From contig KQ965862.1 in NCBI GenBank assembly GCA_001574975.1, positions 1 through 51,695 on the forward strand: a DNA stretch of 51,695 nucleotides. The letters are read 5' to 3'. Shown here one piece after another: positions 25,001 to 35,271 of the stretch. The notes under the pieces were generated by a model. That model did no database searches. It was not told where the DNA came from and saw only the letters and a list, made by a program, of their open reading frames with translations. Made by a program: the position numbers and the translations under genes. Every line of letters starts with the position of its first letter. The first letter of the stretch is position 1. The DNA is from Gonapodya prolifera JEL478. Lineage: Eukaryota; Monoblepharomycota; Monoblepharidomycetes; Monoblepharidales; Gonapodyaceae.

Positions 25001-25206
25001 TGCGTTCTTCTGCTGCGTGAACTTCTTTGCCTTTTTTCTTCGCTCCAGCTCGGGCTTGAGTCTGTTCTTGATGAACTTCTTTGTCGCCTTCGGTGCCTGC
25101 ACATGCGGATCCAAGTGGGCGATGGACGGTCGCAGGTGGGAATTCAAGTGTAAGTTCAAGTAGAAATGCAGTCGCTGTGCCGCATTTGTCCACTGACCTT
25201 CCCCAT
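22044..25206 (-). CDS. NOC2: Nucleolar complex protein 2 (Noc2), ribosome biogenesis
   Basis: Eight exons on the minus strand: 25198-25206, 24964-25096, 24659-24895, 24081-24563, 23398-23993, 22948-23331, 22613-22864, 22044-22541. They join in frame to 863 aa. Noc2 pairs with Noc1 or Noc3 to move pre-60S particles from nucleolus to nucleoplasm. Seen in order are a basic N-terminus (KATKKFIKNRLKPELERR), acidic stretches, KLKETDPKFYKYLQDNDKEL, and the helical-repeat Noc2 core. The core includes VFNRLIVITLTRLPPVY, RRIYSWPFLLRLRLWSRVLS and RFYPFRIHVVRLLAETAS. The C-terminal part is Lys/Glu-rich with PPRKKKKRSA at the end, likely a nucleolar signal. The first coding exon is only ATGGGGAAG. One intron (24564-24658) contains a GTT microsatellite. 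Confidence 0.88.
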
Positions 25207-25488
25207 CGTCCACTGCGTGCGATTTGGAGAAAACAAGCTCAGTGACCACAGCGGCGGACGGGCCACAGGACCGAATTCTGCTCAACACAATTCACTCCAC
25301 TTTTCGAAAATCCATCGATTATATTTTCGTTAATACAAACATGGACGGTTTACTGCATTGGTTCAAATAACCACATTTCTTTGACATACAATATCACGTA
25401 TACAAATCAACACCACATCAGCCGGTGTAAACAGTCAGCCCTCACTCCCGTCACTCCGACTTTCAACTTTGTTCCCCCACCAAAAGAC

Positions 25489-25835
25489 TCGACGACGGGC
25501 TGGAAGACGGACTCGTCGACGGGCTCGGTGACCTCGATGAGACAGACGCCGCCCCGGACCAGAGCAGCAAGTTCTTCGGACTTATGGATACCTGCAGGCG
25601 GACCAGTTGCGCGAGGCATCTGGTTGAGCGGTCTGCCGAAGATCCACATTGGACCGAGAGATATGCTGATACGTCGCGCACCATTCACTCTGGCGTCTGC
25701 CTGGTTCTCGATGGGCGTACGCGGGGTTGGTGGCCAGGTGAGGCCGGAGGAGGGGCTCGAAAATGGCTGGATCCTGGATATTTGTGACCTGATCAGTCAC
25801 CCGATTCATCCACAAATAACGACATATACATACCA
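25489..25835. repeat. Direct repeat, copy 1
   Basis: Nearly the same sequence occurs again at 26046-26395, in the same orientation, about 557 bp away. The best-matched core (about 25534-25715) covers GACAGACGCCGCCCCGGACC through TCTGCCTGGTTCTCGATG. Upstream and downstream parts match with more differences, including small indels. Confidence 0.75.
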
Positions 25836-26045
25836 GCTGAGATCAATCGACACTCCAGACGAGCTTTAGCCATCACTCGGTCTTTCAACCAGAGAGGTGT
25901 TTCCAGGGTGCGCGTCGTGGACGCAGCTCGCCGTTGCACCCGTCCGATGAGTGGGTTGGGGGGCTTTGAAGAATGACAGCCCCCAGGTTCATCAGCGATC
26001 CACGTGCTTACATACCCGAGACAAAGACTGGCACGCCGAGACTCC

Positions 26046-26395
26046 GGTCTCGATGACGGGCTAGAAGACGGGCACGGTGACCTTGCTGAGACAGACGCCG
26101 CCCCGGACCAGAGCAGCAAGTTCTTCGGACTTATGGGTGCGTGCAGGCGGACCATTGGCGCAAGGCAGATATCTGGTCGAGCGGTCTGCGAAAGATCCAC
26201 ATTGGAGCGAGAGATATGCTGATACGTCGCGCACCATTCACTCTGGCGTCTGCCTGGTTCTCGATGTGGCGTACTGGAGGTAGAGAAGGGTGGGGGACCG
26301 GGAGGAAGTCGCGTCGAAAATCTCGCGATCCTGGATTTTGGAAACGTGATCCGTCAACCGATTCGTCCACAAATCAGGACAAATACAAACCTTCT
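26046..26395. repeat. Direct repeat, copy 2
   Basis: Second copy of the segment at 25489-25835. Differences in the core are mostly substitutions with a few one- to three-base gaps. The unique spacer between the copies (25836-26045) shows no similarity to either copy, so this is a segmental duplication rather than a simple tandem array. Confidence 0.75.
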
Positions 26396-26887
26396 GCAGT
26401 CAAATTCATGTGGTGAGTCGCTCGACGTGCTATCGGAGCAGGCAGATGGAAACCTGGAAGTGCGACGGTCAGTGACCTAGACTGTGAGGACGCCGGGGGA
26501 GCAAAGCGGGACGAATCCAGCACGCCAGGGGGGCGATTGGCCCAAAGCGAGAGGTTTTCTGGTGCGCGCGCTCGCTCGTTGGTGGAAACTCACTGGAGGA
26601 TTGGATTCGGTGGGTTGCGGGACATGCTTTGGACACTCGTATTTGAGGACGTCTTGTGGCACGGGAGATTTAAAAATTCTGTAGATTTCTGAGAAATCTA
26701 TGCACTTTCTGAGAGTTAGCACAGAAGCAATCACCAGCATCAGACTTCTAAAGGGGCAATAGCGTTTAGATGGAGCTGCAAACTCTTTCGACAAAGAACA
26801 TCGCAGCAGGGAGCGGGGCAGATGTTGTGTTTCTCGTGCAAGATTCCTATCGCTCATGCGACATTAACAATGCAAATACACACCGAT

Positions 26888-28504
26888 CTACGCTGCCGCA
26901 GCGTCAGCATTCGCCCCGGCCGCGCCTTCCTCGGCCTTTTTCTTCGCGGCCTCCTCCGCCCTCTTCTGCTGCTCCAACTGCCAAGCAGGAATGCTCGGCT
27001 TCGCCTGAAGGTATTTGCTCGGTCCCGTCGCAACTCCTGGTATCGACGGTACAGAGGGGGAAGCCGATCCGTTGATGGCGGAAGCATCCGCTTGCGAGGA
27101 GAGCGAAGCGTCTGGGGAGGGTGCGGAGGATTCGCCCCCGAGCGGGACAATGCGGCGGTTAAGGATGAGAGATTTCAAAGACTTGATTTCGGATTGGAGG
27201 TCGGTGAGGACCGCGGAGTGGTTTTCCTTCTGCTTGTCGACGACCTGAGTGAGTCCGTACAATGGATTGAGGGAATCAACCTCAGCGAAGCACCGCGCCA
27301 TTACTAACCTTTGGAATCAAAGACTTGATGTTCTCTAAATCATCCTTGAGCGACTTCACCTCGTCCTCCCGACGGTCATCCGCCTCCTTCATATCCTTCA
27401 ACGCCTTGTCGATGGCCCCAAGCGCCGTGTCGACCTTGCTGACTTGCGACTCCACGCTCTTTATCAACTCGGCCGTCTCCTGCTGAACGGCTGTGATGGC
27501 CGTCGAGGTGGTGGAGAGAGAGTCGGTAACAAGTTTGCGGTCTTGCGTTAGAGCGGCGGAGGCGGGTAGGGCGAGGTATGGTAGGAGCCAGTTCTGAATG
27601 TTAAACATCGAGAACGATCAGCCGCGCCATGCGAATGTCGCTAAAGACGTTGCGTACCTTGACGGCAACTCCAATGACATAAGCTCCCGCGACCGCTCCA
27701 ATTCCTGCGAGTGTGTAGTCACGCCAGTCACGCTGTTTGATAGGTTGCTCCTGAGGGAAAGGCGGGTAGGGTTGGTATGGGTAAGGTGGGTATTGGCCGG
27801 GTTGCTGAGGGTACCCTGGTTGCTGCGGGTACACAGGTTGTTGAGGGTAGTAAGGCTGCGGCTGATTAGGGTACGGTGGATTTTGAGCGTAGGGAGCAGG
27901 ATTCGGTTGGGCAGGAGCGGGGCTGGCGGTCGTTGCGGGTGTCGTGCTGGAGGAGGAGGATGTGGATCCAGAAGTGCCTGAGCGGGACATGGCATCCTCA
28001 ATTTCTTCGGAAGTCAATCCTTTAGATTCCAGAAACGCGACGCGGCGGGCTAGGGGCGCTTGTTGGACCTTGATGCCGAGGAAACGTTGCTTATGAAGAC
28101 TGCGGGGAAGAACGGCAGTCCTCGCCGACGCACCTTGGGGTCCTTCAAAAATTTAACGGCACTCTGTACAACGTCTTCCCGAATAGCCATTTTTCGCTGG
28201 TTATATCGGGGAAAGACGTCGGGGCGGCGAGAACCCCGAGGAGAGACGTATGTGACAGTCACGACCAAGTGATGGCTGAAACCGCCAATGATTCACTCAC
28301 ATTCACGTCTTCTGGCTTTACTTTCTGAAAAGGTTCCACGTCCGGCAACAGCTGACTTCTGACAATGAGACTTGCGACGGATTCGAACACTTCCGGACTC
28401 GGGTCTTCAACGGCGGGAGGCGGGGATGCTGTGGGTTCTTCTTCCCGGTCGTCGGAACTCTTTAGTTTGCCGTTTTCTGGTTCCTTCGGGTCAGAACTTC
28501 CCAT
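26888..28504 (-). CDS. PEX14: Peroxisomal docking protein Pex14
   Basis: Exons on the minus strand: 28301-28504, 28134-28196, 27658-28068, 27309-27593, 26888-27244. They join in frame to 439 aa. Pex14 docks the Pex5/Pex7 cargo receptors at the peroxisome membrane. The conserved N-terminal domain is REDVVQSAVKFLKDPKVQQ, then LARRVAFLESKGLTSEEIE. A Pro/Tyr/Gln-rich linker follows, then a membrane segment (LAGIGAVAGAYVIGVAV) and two long coiled coils (for example VSKVDTALGAIDKALKDMK). The C-terminus carries the IPAWQ motif typical of the family. The start is uncertain. Translation could begin at ATG 28190, directly before REDVVQ (370 aa), which matches most Pex14 proteins. The upstream exon would add an acidic 68-residue extension, or belong to another transcript. 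Confidence 0.87.
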
Positions 28505-28729
28505 ACATTTGCCAAAGGGAACACCGTGATTCCGAGTTGTGTGGGCAATTGATACAATTCTTCCCGTTCCGGATGCCGAAAAAACCTCATGATTTTAACG
28601 ATCGACATGGAATTCAATAGTGCTTTACAGAATTCGGTCAAGTGAAGATTTATGTCAAATTGTAGAAGATACGAGTGCGGCAATAGACTATGTATGTGCA
28701 TAATGCGATTAATGTTCGGGGCAAACGGA

Positions 28730-30554
28730 TCACTGTTCCACCTCCACGATGCTCTTCTTCCTCTCCGCTTTCCATTGCACGGTACCCGGCTTCGAATGCT
28801 TCTCGACATTCTTGAGCTTCCTCTTCCGGCTCTCTTCCATATCCTCCTTGGTTCGCTTCGCAACAGTGACAGCTTTGGGTACTCTGCGGTGATTGGCGAT
28901 TCGGCGGATGTCCGGAAGGTGCGAAAACCTGGAGGCAAGAGTAGCTCGGTATGAGGTCGCAGTTTGTTGGCGTGGAGTTTGCTGACAAGAGTGCACAGGT
29001 GATGTCGCATTGTTATTTTCACCCCACGTCCACAAAAACAAACTCACTGTCGCCGCTCTGCTTCCCGCATCCCCCCTCCATACCCGGACATTCCCTTCGT
29101 CACTGCCCGAAAACACCCATCGTGCGTCCAAGCTCCACCGTACAGCTGTGACACGCTGCATTCGCTGGGTGTGATACACGTCTCGAGAGTGGCCCGTGTT
29201 TGCCGAGAAAATGCGCAGAGTGCGATCCCAAGAGGCGGTGGCGAGTTCCGCTCCAGTTGGGCTGAAGTCGATGTCGATGCTGGGGGTGACGAAGGCTCTT
29301 AATCCTCGTCGAATCAACAGGGCGATAGAAAAACCACTAACACCGCGGAGACATGGTCCTTGTACATTAATCTCGATTGTGCGAGGTTCCGCATGTCGAA
29401 CAGGTAAGCGTTGTGATCCTCATTTGCAACGGCGAAGTTGAAGGGTTCTTGGGGGTTCCAGCTGATGGCGTTGGACCGCATCTGTGAGGATAGGTGGCAA
29501 CATCAGCTCTGCAATGAGTCATCGGGAGACATGTGGCCTTCGAAACGGGGCGTGCACTTGCTAAAAGGCATGTGGAGAGTTCCATTGGAAGAGCCTCTGT
29601 CCCAAGTATCCCTACTTCCTCTCTCCCGTCCTGACAAGAAACAGTTCCCTTAATACTCACAGCGAGAACCACTTTCTGCACTGCCTTCTCTTGGCGCACG
29701 TCGTAGACAGTAACAGTCCGATCACTCCCGCATGCCGCCAGCACATCCCCATGTGTCCCGTTGAACTTCACCGCAGACAGCGATTCGCAACCCCACTCGA
29801 AGCGTCGAATGGGTTTCAAACGAGAGTGTTCCCACAGCTCTACAGCAGATGAGGTTGTAGCAAAGAGGGGTCGTGTGGAATGATGGTCGATACTGGTGAG
29901 GGGAGCGGCGGAGGGTTGGAAGGTTTGAGAGGCGGTGGGAACAGTCGCGGTGGGCGTGTCGAGGACGAAGGGGGATGAAGATGACGAGGGGGCGGATTGG
30001 TCTCGTTCCTCGTTCAAATCTCCCGCGGCCGCCCCATTCCACATCCGCACTACTTTATCATCTCCACAGGTAAAGAAAACGTCCGTTTCCGTGGGAGCAA
30101 ACGTGATGCCCCGGACAAAGCCCTTGTGGGCCGGTCGAAGCAACCACACAACGTTTCCAGTCGCATTGTTCCACACCCTCACTTCGCCGTCCGCACTGCC
30201 TGAGACGAGGGTTGTAATTCGTGAGGGATGCCGCGCTAGACAGTACACTCCGTCCTGGTGGCCCTCCAAGGCTCGAACGAAAGGTTTGGCAAAGAGGCGT
30301 TCGAGCTTCACGGCATTAAGAGCTCTGGTGTACTCCCGCGCACGCTCAAATGGATGTAGCGTTGGGTCTCTATTCCGGTGTACTTTGAAGATGTCGTTGG
30401 ATCGCTCCCGAGTGTAATCCGACTCGAGACGAGAAATGGTCTTCACTTTCTGGGGGTTTCACAAAGATTGAGAAGAGGACCATGGTGGCCGTCAGTAGTG
30501 CTCAAAGGAGGCTGCTTTTCCAAAGTGCCAGTGCGGCCAATCGGTTCTTACCAT
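28730..30554 (-). CDS. SOF1: Sof1/DCAF13 WD40 protein, SSU processome
   Basis: Exons on the minus strand: 30552-30554, 29661-30449, 29342-29481, 29048-29279, 28730-28981. They join in frame to 471 aa, close to the yeast protein. Sof1 is a U3 snoRNP/SSU-processome component needed for 18S rRNA maturation. The N-terminus is KVKTISRLESDYTRERSND. WD40 blades follow (SGSADGEVRVWN, CGDDKVVRMW, CGSDRTVTVYDVR, ATASWDRTLRIF, SGSDEGNVRVW). The diagnostic Sof1 tail is SHLPDIRRIANHRRVPKA followed by a Lys/Glu-rich helix. The first coding exon is the ATG alone, separated by a 102-nt intron (30450-30551). Blade 3 contains a Ser/Pro/Thr-rich insertion. Confidence 0.9.
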
Positions 30555-30695
30555 GGTTGATTAGAGAAAGTAACACAAGATTTTTGGCATAGACTGAAGT
30601 GGTGCATGGTCCGCGAAAGATGGAACTCTTTCCTGGCATCGTTCAATTATTCTGCACAGTGCCCTTCACCTAAATCACTTTCACCACAGGAAATG

Positions 30696-31574
30696 TCAGA
30701 CCATATGTAACATGCCAATATTGCCTGCGTCCGCCCCATGGCTGGTAAGTAAATACACTATTTCCATCCTGGACTCCTCAAACGCCACTAGGAGAGCTGC
30801 ATCGAGGTTCAGGCGCCCATCGCCGTCCCGTTCAATCATAAGTGTCACAATGTCCTTGTTGCCGGACCTTATAGCGCAAACAAGCGCAGCGTCGTCGTCT
30901 GCGTTGACGTCTGCCCCGTGGTCAAGAAGCAGTCTCACGATATCAAGATGTCCGCTTGTTGCCGCTTGGATCAGCGGATAATCTTCGTCGTCGTCCCGCA
31001 TGTTGGCATCCGACCCATGAGTGAGCAAACATTCAACAATGTCATAGTATCCCCACGCCGACGCCATCGAAAGGGCCATGACAGTGCGGCGGATGTCACC
31101 GCCCTTGTCCAGGAGAAGTTTGACGACTTCAATATGACCACCCTTCACTGCACTATCGAAAGCATTGTTTCTCCCGTCTTCGAAACCGAACACGCCATCG
31201 GTGTCCACGCTCGCACCGGCGTTCAGCAGAATTCGAACAACGTCGACTTTTCCGGCTTCAGATGCGACACATATGGCCTGTCGTCCCTGCGAATCACGGC
31301 TGTTGATGTCGATCGTGAGCATCTCGCATATTGCCGAAATCACATCCACATCAGCCGGGTCACGCTCGATCTCTGCGACCAACGCATCTACTTCCGATTG
31401 GTAGTGCAATAGCGCTCGTGCGGCGATTGCGGTCGGTCGACGAAAGACTTCGTGCAGCCGATGGCTCAAGGCCGGCAATGGGAGACCAAGTCTCTCAGGG
31501 AGAAGATTCGAGATTTGCCCAAGGATTTCCGATGGAAGGCGTTCAAGGTGGAAGGTACGAATCTCTTCCTGCAT
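30696..31574 (-). CDS. Ankyrin-repeat protein with F-box-like N-terminus
   Basis: Single-exon ORF. The ATG at 31574 (292 aa) is preferred to the far upstream one because it directly precedes the F-box-like segment LERLPSEILGQISNLLPERL. After a helical spacer come about six ankyrin repeats. Examples are GKVDVVRILLNAGASVD, GHIEVVKLLLDKGGDIR, GYYDIVECLLTHGSDANM and GHLDIVRLLLDHGADVNAD. The reading frame ends at 30696 without a clear C-terminal domain. Such proteins are often SCF-type adaptors; the target is unknown. It stands alone between SOF1 and the DUF4436 pair. Confidence 0.82.
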   Translation of the reverse strand: MQEEIRTFHLERLPSEILGQISNLLPERLGLPLPALSHRLHEVFRRPTAIAARALLHYQSEVDALVAEIERDPADVDVISAICEMLTIDINSRDSQGRQAICVASEAGKVDVVRILLNAGASVDTDGVFGFEDGRNNAFDSAVKGGHIEVVKLLLDKGGDIRRTVMALSMASAWGYYDIVECLLTHGSDANMRDDDEDYPLIQAATSGHLDIVRLLLDHGADVNADDDAALVCAIRSGNKDIVTLMIERDGDGRLNLDAALLVAFEESRMEIVYLLTSHGADAGNIGMLHMV

Positions 31575-31748
31575 GGTGCGACTGCGAGAGTCTGTTTCGA
31601 TAGAAACATCAAGAATTCTTCTACTGTGGGATATTCCTGAATAAAGACTAGAATGACAAACAATACATTTTGGATTTTTGCTTGCTGCTTGCGCATGCGT
31701 CACAGGAAGAAAAGTGACGTTTCCGATTTCGGAGCCATTCATCATCTT

Positions 31749-33252
31749 TTACGGGTCCATTAACGGCGTGAGCTCGGATCTCTGCGGTTTACTTTCTGGC
31801 ACGTCGAGAGTGACACCACTTTCCAAGCTGGCGGGAGATTTCTCCGCCGATTTCGATTTTGCTTTGTCTTCATCGGGCTTCTTCGGCTTATGGGGTGAAA
31901 CTCTCAGAAAACAATAACCCCAATGTCCAAGCCAAATTAAGACTTACAGGTTGTGCTTCGAGGAAAACCCGCACGATGTTGTTAACAAGACATAGCGCGA
32001 CGATTGCGACGGCCACTGTGTCATATCGCGACGATGTTTGGGGCCCATATTCATTGATCGCTAAGAATACTCACCAAAAAGTGTTGCCATGTCCATCTGT
32101 GTCCCAATTGGAGGCACGTTCGGTGCTGAGTTTCGAATCCCAGGAAGTGCAAAGAGCATACTTGCGCCGAGAACTAATGGAAGTGCAAGATGAAGTGATT
32201 GGTACGTTAGATACTTGTCCATTTGTGAGCAACACGTGAGAAAGAGCTCACCGAGAAGAGGGAGTTCGAGCTTTCGTCCCTGGAACCGCATATCGGTTGT
32301 GATAAGACCGTATGCGAGAGCAAGCGCCCACTTAAAAGAATTAAGTTCAAATTCTGCTTCTAAGCTTTCTAAGCTGGCGAAAGGAAACATTCTCTCTCAC
32401 CTGAGCAATAGCGGTCACCAAGGTGAAAAATCTCGTGGCCCCGCTTCTTCGGACTGTCACATTCACGGCGTAGAGATAATTTTGATCTGCCGATATGCGC
32501 GTAATTGTAGACTTGACACTGAAACTTCCAACTTGTCCGCGAAATTTAAATCCAATCGGTACGGTTGTCAAGTTCAAGAGGGAGCTGAGAGGTCCTTCTG
32601 CAGCAAACGCCAGGAATGTTGCATTATGTGTGTCAAACGGGAATGTGGAGGGATCCCCTTCGTCCGCAGAGAAGTTCACGTCCACACCAGCAAAAAAGGA
32701 TACAGCATCAAACTTCTTGGAGACATCACCAGCGACAAGGGTGAGGTTTCCTAGGTTTGCGGCGAACCGTCCAATACCCTGGACCTGCGAAGATGCTTTA
32801 TAAATTCACACAGGCAGTCTCGACCGGTCTTTCAAAACTCACCGCAAACCTATATGAAAATTTTTCGGACGTCGTATCAATCGTTACAAAGTTCGCGACG
32901 ATTGCAATCCCGTCAGAAACTCGGGCTCCGTTCTCCAAAGTGATGTAATCCAGCTCAGTGGTGGCATCAATACACGCGTCAAAGTCCTGGCATTCGGTCC
33001 TTGGATTCCGAGTAGGTATCACCGCTGATAAGAAGCGAGCTTGCAACGGTCACCTCTTTAACGGGTACCCCCAATTCAAACTCATGTCTCACATGTTCTC
33101 TGATAGTTGACGTTGGAAATGGTCACAACGATTGCCAAGCCGGCGCTACCAGTCGATGGAGTTAGCCGCAGTATCTTATGGCCTAGGTGCAGCGATTCTC
33201 ACAGCCAGAAGAGAGGAGCGAATCGTCGCCAAAAGCGATGGATGGCAGCCAT
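31749..33252 (-). CDS. DUF4436-like membrane protein (copy A, with cytosolic tail)
   Basis: Eight exons on the minus strand: 33203-33252, 33093-33145, 32843-33039, 32401-32784, 32252-32330, 32075-32173, 31948-32015, 31749-31886. They join in frame to 355 aa. The N-terminal anchor is built over two exons (MAAIHRFWRRFAPLFWL, then AGLAIVVTISNVNYQ). A large extracytosolic domain follows with a Cys pair region (RTECQDFDACIDA) and the family-like STFPFDTHNATFLAFAA. Three more membrane segments come next (WALALAYGL; VLGASMLFALPGIR; VAVAIVALCLVNNIVRVF). They flank PPIGTQMDMATLF, a pattern I associate with DUF4436. The last exon adds a 45-residue Lys/Glu/Ser-rich cytosolic tail. Function is unknown. 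A close tandem paralogue lies 222 bp upstream. Confidence 0.78.
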
Positions 33253-33474
33253 TGGAAGATGAGAGGATTTCCTCGCGACAAAGTCCTCTGAAGAAGGGAT
33301 TGGGTCGCATAGGAGAACTCACCTAACCTACAGGGATGAGGGACCAAATTTTTGACAACTGCGGACCGCTAAGTCGGAGCCCACTTCCGCCGAATCTACC
33401 GACGCAACATTCAGCTTTCTCCGATTCACTTGGGTGTATTGAAATCGCAAACAAAAAGATGATGATTCGCTAAT

Positions 33475-34780
33475 TTATAGTACAATTCTACTCATGTTGA
33501 CAATAAGGCAAAGCCCGATCGCCGTGACAGAAACTTTTGTGTTGCAAATTTGTGATTGGAAGGGTCACGTTCTCAACATGGAGAGGTATGGAAACTCCAT
33601 GGTACAAAGCTCTGACTCACAGAACAAAGTTGCCATGTCCATCTGGGTTCCTATGGGAGGTGCATTCGGGGCGGAATTGCGGATACCAGGCAGTGCAAAT
33701 AGGAGAGTTGCTCCAAGTGCTTCACGTCACGACCAGAGCGAATTATATCTCCGAGAATCAGATGGCAGGTGGCTTGTGAGACTCACCTACAAGTGGAATT
33801 TCCAATTTGCGTCCTTTGAAGCGAATATCAGTTGTGATGAGTCCGTAAGAGAGGGCAAGGCCCTACTAACACGGACGCCATTAGATTTTGAGGTTTGTAT
33901 TTTTGTATCGGCGTTGAAAACCAGTCAATCTACACACCTGCAATATTCCCGTGACGAGGGTGAAGAACTTTGTTGTGGCGCTTCTTTGTACCACAACTTC
34001 CACGACATAAAAGAATTCACGTTGGTCAAAGTTTCCCTGTGCAGAAACTTTCGTGTCCACTGTGAAGCTGCCGACTTGACCGAGGAAATCAAAGCCAACG
34101 GGGACAAATGTGCTTGTTGATGATGAAAGGGGACCATCAACAACGTAGACTTGGAACGTGGTGCTATGTTTGTCGAATGGAAATGCGCTTGGGTCGCCAT
34201 CTTCAGCAGTGAATGCGGCATCAAGACCGACAATCACAGAGGTGACTTCGAACTTTTGGTAACATCCCCGACGACGAGCGTAAGATTGGCGAGGATCCCC
34301 CGATATCGTCCTGTGCCAGTCACCTAAAAGTGAAGTTGAAAAACAGTAACGTTTCCCCGCTCCAAAAAAATCTCACAGTGAATCTGTACCCGATTTTCTC
34401 TGAATTCGTGTCAATGGTGACAAAGTGGCCTACGACGGCCAATCCATCGGCGTACAAAACTCCTGCTTTCCCCGAGACAAAGGCTACATCAGTGCTGTCT
34501 GCGCAAGCATCAAACTCCTGACAGTCTCTAGCGCTTCGCACAGGGATCACCGCTGTTTTCGAAGGGGCATCTTTAGAATTGATCGGAGAGCGCCACGGCA
34601 CGCCTGCTCACAATTCTCCTGATAGAGATAGTTTGTGACTCCAACGACGACAGAGATAAGAACACTTTGGATGATGTGGCAGATGCTCAAGCGGGGAGGT
34701 CCATGGATGGTGCGGCATGAAAGGGTAACTCACAACCACACTATTGGCGCAAAACGTCGCCAAAGCGGGATGACAGCCAT
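33475..34780 (-). CDS. DUF4436-like membrane protein (copy B, tail-less, one frameshift)
   Basis: Tandem paralogue of copy A with matching exon plan. First exons are 34734-34780, 34612-34664 (53 nt, as in copy A), 34377-34570 and 33938-34323; later exons cover LALSYGLITTDIRFKG, ALGATLLFALPGIR and SVTAIGLCLIVNMSRIVL. It ends with TAA directly after the last membrane helix, so it lacks the acidic/basic tail of copy A. In the fourth exon the frame breaks at an A4 run (plus-strand T4 at 34254-34257). Adding one A restores GDVTKKFEVTS, which aligns with GDVSKKFDAVS of copy A. This suggests a homopolymer error rather than a dead gene. Ectodomain motifs are RDCQEFDACAD and SAFPFDKHSTTFQVYVV. Confidence 0.72.
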
Positions 34781-35271
34781 GTTACTGGGAAAGAAGCAAT
34801 CACTGGTGGTCGTAAAAGCTTAGATGGTCCACGATTAGCCCAGAGTGATAAAGAAGGATTACTCGATTACTCCTTGCGAAGATACCTTAATCCGGGGAAA
34901 GTGTTTCTGGGATTCGGTAAATGAAAGCAAAACCTTATTGAAACCTTTTCGCCTCTGGACCGGTCTTTGTCGCTCGGATTCCATCTAGTAATACAATCGA
35001 GTCCATCAAAGTCCATCTTTCCTCCCCCTTTTTGATGGTACCCCGTTCTGGATTGCCATCTTCCGGTTACCCAACACAACGACTTGCATCATAACAACCC
35101 GCCATGATTACTTTTCAAATACATAGATAAATCGATAAACAGATTGAACTACCGTGAACTCAGCAAAAGAGCATCCAGTATGCACATGTGTAAACATACT
35201 AAACATACAGTTACTCTGCAACAACGGAGCTAACCAAATGTAATAATAGTGATTGCTTGGTTTAATTTACA
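34781..35271. other. Intergenic region, no gene recognised
   Basis: Nearly 500 bp between the copy B start (minus) and MTR3 (plus), so it is the shared upstream region of two divergent genes. It is AT-richer than the genes (35090-35250). No motif that I would name is seen. Confidence 0.35.

Larger units (their letters stand above)
25207..26887. other. Gene-poor interval containing a duplicated segment
   Basis: About 1.7 kb between the NOC2 start and the PEX14 stop. It holds the two copies of a roughly 350-bp repeat described separately. On the minus strand both copies keep the short open stretch HKSEELAALVRGGVCL, but no start, domain or intron plan could be recognised. A small perfect palindrome, TAGATTTCTGAGAAATCTA, sits near 26683-26701. 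Confidence 0.4.

Noticed and set aside
26683-26701. Perfect short palindrome TAGATTTCTGAGAAATCTA
   Set aside because: Single, short and not followed by a T-run or near a gene boundary that would give it a role; similar small palindromes occur elsewhere (for example about 3300).
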